Positions 1 to 8,500 of a stretch of DNA of 64,000 nucleotides are shown here, piece after piece. Numbering within the stretch: position 1 is the stretch's first letter; every line of letters begins with the position of its first letter. This stretch comes from Cyanophora paradoxa (taxonomy: Eukaryota > Glaucocystophyceae > Cyanophorales > Cyanophoraceae). The stretch covers positions 62,001 to 126,000 of the forward strand of contig QPMI01000023.1 in the NCBI GenBank assembly GCA_004431415.1, read 5' to 3'. A model generated the notes under the pieces. It was not told the DNA's origin. It did no database searches and was given only the letters and a program-made list of their open reading frames with translations. Made by a program: the position numbers and the translations under genes.

Positions 1-169
1 CGGTTCCTCAGCCGCCTGAAGGTGTAATTCGATAAACAACAATCACAATGTTGAGTTCGGAAATGCACAAGCAATTTTAAAAAAAGTGCCAACATGTACA
101 GCGTCAGGGGCGAAGTTAATCGGCGAAAACATCGCTGCGGCGACGAGCAGATCGGGCTATATATATAGG
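1..169. other. 3' flank of the LRR-TIR gene
   Basis: This short stretch lies beyond the stop codon of the minus-strand LRR-TIR gene. It is AT-richer than the coding DNA around it. I see no gene, no repeat and no clear polyadenylation signal in it. Confidence 0.5.
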
Positions 170-3100
170 CTAAGCGGGGGGGAAGAGGAGGCGGCGGAGG
201 GCGGCGGCGAGGCCGCGCGCCGCCGCGTCCGCGTCCCCGCCCTCCACGAATTCGAGGGCGCAGGGCTCCCCCTCGGCCCCGGCCCCCAGCATCGCCCTGC
301 AGCCGGGCGCGCGTCTCAGAGCAAACGTACAAACCAAAGGAAGAGAAGGGGGGCGCACTCGTGGCTCGGGGAGAAGGCGAGGGCCTCGCGGGGCCGGAGG
401 AGCACGGGCAGCTTCGGGAGCCGCGGCCGCAGGTTGTAGTGCGCGTACTGCCGCCCCGCCCCAACAGCATTAGAGCCAGCCTCGACAACATCGAGCTTGA
501 AAAGAAGCGCTTATAAACTCTTAATAAAATCGAGTCAACCTCAAGAACCTCGAGCGTTTTAGGAAGTTCTTATAAGAAGCAAAGAAGCTGTTATAAGCAT
601 CTTAATAGAATCAATTAGCGGACCTTGAGCTCGTCGTCGGCCTCGTTGGAGGCGAGGTAGGCGGGGGAGAGGAAGGCCGCCAGCGCCCGCGCCTGCCCAG
701 AGCCGCCAGCTCAGCTTAGCTCAGCTCAGCTCAGCTCAGATCAGAAGGGGCGGGGGGCGGGGGGCGGGGGCGGGGGCGGGCCTGGGACATGGCGACGCCG
801 ACCTCCATGAGCCAGCCCCGCCCGGGCGCCAGGTTCCGGTCCACCCTGCGCGTTCGCCCCGCCCCGCGGCGTCAGGCCCGGCTTCTCCAGGGCGATATGG
901 ACCTAGGCGGGGGAGGGGCCCGGGGCGCGGGGGCACGCGACAGAGACGCCGCCGCGTCTTATAGTCTTTAGCTGCACCCTTTAATGATCTAACGATCCTT
1001 ACTAAGCTCCGCCCTTGGCGATCTGGACCAAGGCCCAGATCCGGGCGCGGGCGAGTGCGCGCACCAGACGGAGAAGCCGGCGCGCTCGAGGCGCTCGACG
1101 CAGCGCAGCACCAGCTCCCGGTCCTCCGCCGCGTACGACTGCCGAGGTGGGGAGGGGGTACGTGAGCGAAGGGGGGATGGAGGAGGGGGGGGGGGGCGCA
1201 CCACGAAGAGGTCGTACTTCTTCCCGTCGTCCGCCTTCATCGCGCCCCTGAGCGAACGAAGTGAGGATGGGGGGAGGGGGAGGGGGTACGGGGGTATGCG
1301 GGCCGCACCGAATGCGGGTCTCGCCGCAGGCGAAGACGCCGCGGACGCTGTCCACGAGGGAGTGTACCCAGGAAGGGCCCGCGGGGGCGGAGGCCGCGGG
1401 GCCGATCGCGACGGCGGCGTCGGAGGCGGTCCCCGGGCCCGAGGCGGAGGCGGAGGACGAGGAGGGCGTGCCGGGTGGGCCGGAGGGGGCCGACGCCGCA
1501 CGAGAGAGGAGCGCCGGGCTGCCGCAGGAGGTCAAGAGCGGTTCGATAAAAAGAACGGGGAGGTTCTAGATAAATCAAATAGATTGAAAAAGGCTTCAAT
1601 CTCGATCCTAGCCTTTATCTCGGACCTTCATCTTTATCTCTTAGATACAAAGGACGCAGATTTAGATTAGTTAGATAGAGAACAGGGCACGGATTTGTAT
1701 AACAGTTAGACAACAGTTGGAGCTCGGACCAACAGTTAGACAAAAAGGGCTCGGACCTGGCGGGGGTTCCGGAGCGGGCGAGAAGGGAGGGCGAGCCCGG
1801 GACCGGGGCCGCCAGCGCCGCCGCCTCGCGCGCCGCCTCCTGCGCGAACGGAGTGAGGATGGGGGGGGGGGAGCAAGGGACGGAAACGGTGTACCCGGGC
1901 GGCCTCGCGGCGGTGGGCGGAGCGGGAGAGGGCGATCACCTGCGGCCGCCTCAGCGGAGCAGCAGACGCGGGGGCGAGAGGCTTTGAGGTCGCCCCAGTT
2001 TTCTATGCTCTTATTATGCTACAATCTTCTTTCATCTTAGCCTGGCCTCCTCTTTCACATTTTCAAGAGCGCGGGCCCTCCCCGGACCTTCTCGAGGGCG
2101 GTGAGGAGCTTTGGGGAGAGGTCGTCCAGGTCCGCCGCTCTATATCACATTTTATCGCCCCTTTTATCTCCTTCGAGAATTTCCTCTATATACACCATTT
2201 TTACGCCCTAGTTTGAACCCGCCCATCTTATCTTCTTCGAGAACTTCCTCTATCTCTTTCTCTATCTCCGCACCTTCTCGAGGGCGGTGAGGAGCTTGGG
2301 AGAGAGGTCGTCCAGGTCCGCCGCCGGGAGCGACCTGCGGGGGGGGGGGGGGGGGGGGGCCAAGGCGGCTCGGAGGAGAGGCGAGGGGGGGGGTGGAGGG
2401 GGTACCGGAGGTGCGGCTCGTCCACGCGCAGCCGCGAGCTGCGGGTGGCGGAAGGTGAGGAATGAAAGAAGAAGGAGGGCGGGCGCGGAGGGGCGGGCGC
2501 TAGGGGGGCGGCTCTGACTCTCAGGCGCTGGCTCCAAGGCTCCGAGAGAGGGGGCGGGCGGGGAGGGGCGGGCGGACCCGGCGCGCTCGGCAGCGAGGTC
2601 GTGCCGCAGCCGCTCGAGCGCCGCCGACGCCTCCGCCGCCGCCGCCGCCGCCCCCCGCCGCTCCTCCTGCACCCACCCCGCCCCCGTCAGCTTGTTGCGA
2701 GTCTCGTTCTCAGCTCGCCGCGGCTCGCCTCGACGGCCTTGCGGAGGGCGGCGAGCTCTGCCCGCAGCGCCGCCGCCTCCGCCCCCGACTTGCGCGCGCG
2801 CTCCTGCCAGAGGGAGAAGAAGCGACGAGCGTCAGCCAAGAGTGCAGCCGAGGGGCGGCCAGAGGCCGGCCCAGGCCAGGCCTAGGCGGCCGGTAGAGGA
2901 TAGAAGGGGCGGCGAGGCCTAAGCAGCCTTCCACAGCGCCGGCCGCTAGCGGCGGCGGCCAGGGCCGGAGGAGGGGCGGGGGGGCACCTCCTCGGCGCGC
3001 AGTGCCTCCTCGAGGGCCGCGATGCGCGCCGCCGCCCCCGCCGACACCTGCCGCCCGCCGTCCCCGTCAAGGGACGGAAGCGGGGAAGAGGCGCCGGGGC

Positions 3101-5103
3101 GGGGCGGGGCGGACGGCGGCGATCTCGGCCTCGGAGAGGCGCCGGCGGCTCAGCGACGACGCGATCGCCACCTCCGCCTGCGCACGATCACGCCCCCGGG
3201 CGCGCGTCAGACGGGGGCCGCAGGGGGTGAGACGGCAGAGCGGGTCCTAGGCTGAGCCGGGCGGGCTAAAGTCGGACCTGGAGCCTGTCGAGGTCGGCGG
3301 CGAGGCGGCGCGCCTCCTGCCGCGCCGCGTCGGCCGCCGCCTCCGCCTCGAGCCGCGCCGCCTCCGCCTCCTCCCGCCCCCGCCGCGCCCCCTCCAGCTC
3401 CGCCCTGCGCGGCACAGAGTGAGGAGCACGCGAACTTGAGAGCGGTCTAGAGCCCAAGAGCGGCGCGGTCCTAACACCCAAGCTGGGATGTGAAGTCTCA
3501 CTTAGGCGGGAGGCGCACATCTCTACTATCTCTAGAGTCTCACTTTGGGCGGGCGCGCACTTCAAACGGAGGCGAGAGGAGAAGTCGGCGGCGGTGGAGA
3601 GCGCTTCCGCCGGCCCCGGGCCCGGGCCCGGGCCCGGGCTCGGCCCCCGGCCCGGGCTGGAGACGGAGAGGGCGGAGGGCGCCGGGCTCCGCGGCGCCTG
3701 CGCCTGCGCCTGCGGCTCGGGGCGCCGCTCCCGCTCGAGGGCAGCCTCTCGGTCGTCTGCGGGCGGAGGAGCGGTCGGAAGGCGGCGGGGGGCTGAATGG
3801 ATAGGCGGGCCATCCGATACGATATTAGCTTAGAGCCCGCGGGCGGCGGCGGCAGGAGAGGCCGGAGCCCTAACGGATATAAAGGGCGGCAGGAAAGGGA
3901 GGATATAACCCGATCTAATCCAGAGGGTGGGGATTAGAGGGCGGCAATCCGATCTAATACAAGCGCCCGTGCGTGAGGGTGGGCGCGGGGCGCACGGTCG
4001 CGCGCGGTGGTGCGGAGGTACTCCAGGATCGCGTCGCTCGCCGCCCGCTCCTCCCCCGCCCCCGCCCCCGGCAGCTCCTGCGAACGAAGGGGGGGGGGGG
4101 GGGCGCTGGCTCGGGGGGGGGGGGGGGGGGCCGGGGGGGGGGAGGGGGGGGGTACCTTGAAGGGGTTGGCCCACGAGGGGAGCTCGGAGAGGGGGTTCGG
4201 GGTACAGGAAAAGTCCGCGAGCCGCGCCATGCGCCCTATCCCCAGCGGCAGCGACGCCAGCCGGTTGCCCTGGAGCATAGGGGATAAGAGGCCTGGAGAG
4301 CGGGATGGGGGGGCGGGGGGGGCGGGCGGGCGGGAGGGGGGTACCTGGACGGCGAGCTTGGTAAGGCCGGCAAGGCGGCCGAGGGACGCGGGGAGCGACG
4401 CGAGGCGGTTGTTCGAGAGGGATAGCGATTCGAGCCCCGCCAGTTCCCTTTTTCGAGAGCGTTGGGGGGGGGAACGGGTGGAGCGGGGGGGCGGGGCGGG
4501 GGGGGGTACCCGATCTCGTCGGGGAGGCCCTCGAGAAGATTTTCATGGAGTGATAGGTGCCGGAGGTTCTGCAGCGCCCGCAGGCCCTCCCCGGGTACGC
4601 TGTGCAGCCTTCGCAGGGGGGGCAGGGGGTGGGGGGATGATCAGGGACGAGGTGCGGAAGGGGCGAGGGGGTACGGACTTGTTCCACTCGAGGTCGAGGC
4701 GGCGGATGTTGAGGGGGCCCGCCCTCTCGATCTCCGCGGCGGGCCACTCGGTGAGGCCCGCCCAGGAGAGGTTCAGGTGACCCCGCGCCGGGTCCCACCG
4801 CTCCGCCGGCGCCGGCGGCTGCTGCGCGGGCGGGCGTGGGCGTTCGGAGCGGGCGGCGTACGTGGGGCCCGGGGCGGGTGCGCCGCGGCCTCGCGCCGGC
4901 GGCGGCTCGCTAAGGGCGCCCCGCCCCCACACAGAGTTTGCAAGCTCAAGACCGGGGCGCTTGGGGGGGCGCCCCGCGTGTGGGCGGCGCGTCAGCCCAT
5001 CCCTCCCGCTTGTTAGCGAAGCGAACCTTCTTTGCGGAGGCCGGCAGTGGCGCTTGGGGAAGCGCGTGTTCGGGCGCCGACGTTCCAGCGGCTTCCGCCG
5101 CAA
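170..5103 (-). CDS. LRR - coiled-coil - TIR domain protein (multi-exon)
   Basis: Probable intracellular sensor or adaptor. Exons at about 5103-4679, 4608-4510, 4447-4345 and 4269-4156 encode consecutive leucine-rich repeats (for example LESLSLSNNRLASLPASLG and GNRLASLPLGIGRMARL). Small exons between about 4077 and 1700 encode Ala/Glu/Arg-rich coiled coil (for example ELEGARRGREEAEAARLEAE). The last exons (1247-1202, 1138-1065, 845-782, 692-624, 447-359, 296-170) join in frame into a TIR domain: YDLFVSYAAEDRELV, GFSVWVDRNLAPGRGW, ALAAFLSPAYLASNEADDEL, YAHYNLRPRLPKLPVLL, then a short tail and a TAG stop at 172-170. The Glu in ADDELKYA sits where TIR NADases carry the catalytic Glu. No NB-ARC/NACHT ATPase is visible. 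The intron after 782 has a GC donor. The N-terminus is uncertain; 5103 is the most upstream in-frame Met. LRR and TIR calls are firm, the sensor role is inference. Confidence 0.82.
709..746 (-). repeat. CTGAG/CTGAT pentamer array in a TIR-gene intron
   Basis: On the sense (minus) strand this is a run of CTGAG/CTGAT/CTAAG pentamers ending about 17 bases before the acceptor of the exon that starts at 692. Each unit resembles a eukaryotic branch point (CTRAY-like), so the array could be a multiplied branch site or a simple microsatellite. Confidence 0.55.
2086..2324 (-). repeat. Duplicated 53-bp exon block in the LRR-TIR gene
   Basis: Bases 2086-2138 and 2272-2324 match at 51 of 53 positions. 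Both encode DLDDLSPKLLTALEK on the minus strand and both end at a splice donor (AAG then GTGCGG or GTCCGG). The two differences are synonymous (Ser TCT/TCC, Pro CCC/CCA). AT-rich intron sequence between them also shows a weaker repeat around TTCGAGAA(T/C)TTCCTCTAT. This looks like a small tandem exon duplication, used either in series or as alternative exons. Confidence 0.75.
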
Positions 5104-5542
5104 CCTCCGCAGTATCGATCGACGGGCGCGGCGAGAGATCGTTCATGCCCTGCGGAAGCGTCGTGAGCAACGCAGCACACATCTCGCGCCGGCGGACGCT
5201 TCAGCCCCGGCCGGCGCCGACGGACCTTGCCCATGTTTGTCGGCGCGGCCCCGTGCGGGCGCGCGGCACGGCGCGTTCGCCGGGCGAGCGATCGCCGAAG
5301 TGCGTGAAGGTTGCACCGGCCCGCGCGATCAGCGAGAGTCTGCGCACCGCTCCCCGATTGGGGCCGCGGCTCGCAGGAGGCGGTCGGCTCGGCGTTACGC
5401 GCGCTGGAGACGTGCTCGACGTGCTGCCGCGCTAGAGTGGTCGGATACGCGGCGGTGCGCCTGGATCGCGCTGGCGGGCCGATCTCCGACTATTGTTCGA
5501 TTTACCAGAGCCGCGTTCGGTTCCGGCCCGGGGTATTTACAA
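5104..5542. promoter_or_regulatory. Divergent promoter region, LRR-TIR / NOP2
   Basis: This lies between the presumed 5' end of the minus-strand LRR-TIR gene and the NOP2 start codon at 5543. It is GC-rich and contains no convincing exon. The two genes diverge here, so it probably holds both promoters. No clear TATA or initiator could be assigned. The boundary with the LRR-TIR gene is soft because that gene's N-terminus is unresolved. Confidence 0.45.
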
Positions 5543-8500
5543 ATGGCGAAGGCGAAGCAAGCACCGAAGGCGAAGCAGGCCGCGACCGCGAAGCCGGCCA
5601 AAGTACAGAAGCAGCAGAGGTGCGTCTGATTCGCTAGCTCGATCGCTCGAAGCGCTAGATGCGCGATCGCGTGGGGATCGCGAGCCGCGCTGAGGCGAGC
5701 CCCGGCTGCTTGCGCAGCAAGGGCGGGAAGAAGAAAGCTGCGCTGCTGGAGGAGCTCTCCAGCGATGAGGGCTCGGGCGACGAGCAGATGGGCGACGAGT
5801 TCGATGACGAGGCGCTCGCGCAGGCAGGCGGCAGCGGCAGCGGTGCGGGGCCCTCCCGATCGCCCGCGAACGTGCACACAGGCACCGATCGCCGATCCTG
5901 CGCTCCGCAGACGGCAGCGATGGCGCTGGCGAGAACGACGAGTTCGAGGAAGTCGACGAGGACATCAGGTTCCGCAAGACGCCAGCGTACGTTCGCCCCG
6001 CGCGGCGATGCGGCACGAATCCGGTCGTGCGCACCGCTCACGCCGCGCCCGCCTCAGGCCCAAGGGGAAGAAGGGCCAGCTGATCGGGTCGGACGACGAG
6101 GAGGACGCGGACGAGGACGAGGAGACGCCCAAGGTCATCGCGAAGGCGGTCGCCAAGTCCAACTCGAAGCGATTCTCCGACGAGAACGCCAAGTGGCTCA
6201 AGCTGAAGGTGCGGGCGCGGCCCGGCGGCCGCGCGCTCTGCCCGCGCGCCCGCGGCTGACGCGCGCGGCTCGCAGGGCCGGAAGAGCGCGGGCAGCAACG
6301 AGGAGGAAGATGACGACGAGGAGGAGGACGGCGAGGACGGGATGGAGGACGACGAGTTCGGCGGGAGCGCGGGCGAGGAGGGGAGCGACGAGGACGACGA
6401 GGACGACGAGGAGGCCGACGACGACCTGCTCCCGATCGAGCGCAAGGCCCGCAAGCTCGACGCGCAGCGCAAGCGGTGCGCGCCGCCCGCCCCTGCCTGC
6501 CCCGCCCTCTGCGCCGCAGCTGACGGGCGGGCGGGCGGGCAGGGAGGCGGAGGTAACACAGGCGGAGCTGCAGGCGGCGCAGGCGACTGGCGACCGCGGG
6601 TTCCACCTGCCCACCGCCGAAGAACTCGAGGCCGAGAGTGCGCGCGGTCCCGCGGTCCCGCGCCGCGCCCGCTGTACGTACCCCTCCGACTCACGCGTAC
6701 CCCCCTTCACAGAGGAGTCCGGCGGCCTGGACATGCACTCGGTTCACGTCCGGATCCAGGAGGCGAGCGCCGCGCCTTACCCCGCGCTCCGCGCCGCGCC
6801 GCCGCTGATTCCTGTACCCCCCAGGTGACGCGGGTGCTGGCGAACTTTGGGCCGAACCACGAGGAGGGGCGCTCTCGGGGGGAGTATGTCGAATGCCTCC
6901 AGCAGGACCTCGCAACCTACTACGGGTACGGCGGCGGCCCCCCTCCCCGTCCGCGTCCGGGGTATGGGATTCGATCCGACGCGGGGCGCGCAGCTACGTT
7001 CCCTTCCTGATCGAAAAGTTCCTGCATCTCTTCCCCATCGGCGAGGTGAGCCGGGGTACAGCGTTAGTGCCGGGGATACCGCTTTGGGGGCTTTGGGGGC
7101 TTTTTTTCTTGCGCGGTCATCAGCCGTCAGCGCCCGGGCAGTTGGCCCATGGGTTGCTAGACACTCTATCTGACCGCATAAGAACGATGCACCAATAAAC
7201 CAGCGGCGCTTCTCTTATCGCGCCCCTGGCATCCATGCCTCGACATTTCCCCGCCGCCCGCCACTAGCGCCGTTCGCGGTCATCAGCCGTCAGCGCCCGG
7301 GCAGTTGGCCCATGGGTTGTTAGACACTCTATCTGACCGCATAAGAACGATGCACCAATAAACCAGCGGCGCTTCTCTTATCGCGCCCCTGGCATCCATG
7401 CCTCGACATTTCCCCGCCGCCCGCCACTAGCGCCGTTCGCGGTCATCAGCCGTCAGCGCCCGGGCAGTTGGCCCATGGGTTGTTAGACACTCTATCTGAC
7501 CGCATAAGAACGATGCACCAATAAACCAGCGGCGCTTCTCTTATCGCGCCCCTGGCATCCATGCCTCGACATTTCCCCGCCGCCCGCCACTAGCGCCGTT
7601 CGCGGTCATCAGCCGTCAGCGCCCGGGCAGTTGGCCCATGGGTTGCTCGACACTCTATCTGACCGCATAAGAACGATGCACCAATAAACCAGCGGCGCTT
7701 CTCTTATCGCGCCCCTGGCATCCATGCCTCGACATTTCCCCGCCGCCCGCCACTAGCGCCGTTCGCGGTCATCAGCCGTCAGCGCCCGGGCAGTTGGCCC
7801 ATGGGTTGTTAGACACTCTATCTGACCGCATAAGAACGATGCACCAATAAACCAGCGGCGCTTCTCTTATCGCGCCCCTGGCATCCATGCCTCGACATTC
7901 CCCTGCTCTCGTTTCCCGGCCAATCGTCCCTCGACTCGCCCAGAGCTTAGCTCTACCGACGTGGGCAGCCGAGAGATATTAGGCCTTGGATGGATTAGCG
8001 ACCACATTCTGCTATGCGTCGCTCTTGGCCGTAGAGCGCCGGAGAAGATAGCTGTGAGCTTACAACTTCGCTTTCCCTTCGTTTCTCTTTCGTGTTTCAA
8101 GGATCCGAGCGGTCATCAGCCGTCAGCGCCCGGGCAGTTGGCCCATGGGTTGTTAGACACTCTATCTGACCGCATAAGAACGATGCACCAATAAACCAGC
8201 GGCGCTTCTCTTATCGCGCCCCTGGCATCCATGCCTCTACATTCTATCCTATCCATTTTCAACGTTTTCGACCCGATTCCACGCCGTCCCAGCGCGAGTT
8301 TGACTCGCCCGCCCGCCCGCGCAGTGCGTTGAGTTCCTGGAGGCGATGGAGACGCCGCGGCCGATCACGATCCGCGCCAACACGCTCAAGGCCCGCCGCC
8401 GCGACGTCGCCCAGGCGAGAAACCCCTTCCTGCACCTCCCTCGCACCCCTCTCACGCTCGCCCTCGTCTGCAGGCGCTGACGCAGCGGGGCGTGAACCTG

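Larger units (their letters stand above)
7115..7900 (+). repeat. Tandem array of five 163-bp units in NOP2 intron 9
   Basis: Five nearly identical units begin at 7115, 7278, 7441, 7604 and 7767. Each has a 134-nt structured part and a 29-nt GC-rich spacer (spacer starts CCCCGCCGCCC). A sixth copy of the 134-nt part, without the spacer context, lies at 8111-8244. The array sits wholly inside an intron of NOP2 on the sense strand. The conserved block is the part that folds as an H/ACA RNA, which explains the array better than a plain minisatellite. Confidence 0.9.

Noticed and set aside
86-439. Plus-strand open frame opposite the end of the LRR-TIR gene
   Set aside because: GC-rich DNA opens many long frames on the other strand. 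This one has no domain, and the minus strand spells a TIR protein across splice sites.
3830-4798. Long minus-strand open frame of about 320 codons, Pro/Arg-rich
   Set aside because: It reads through C-rich introns of the LRR gene in the wrong frame. The LRR exons lie in other phases and splice together.
7115-7900. CRISPR array or transposon interpretation of the 163-bp repeats
   Set aside because: The spacers are identical and the repeats far too long for CRISPR. There is no target-site duplication or terminal inverted repeat, and the unit folds as H/ACA RNA.
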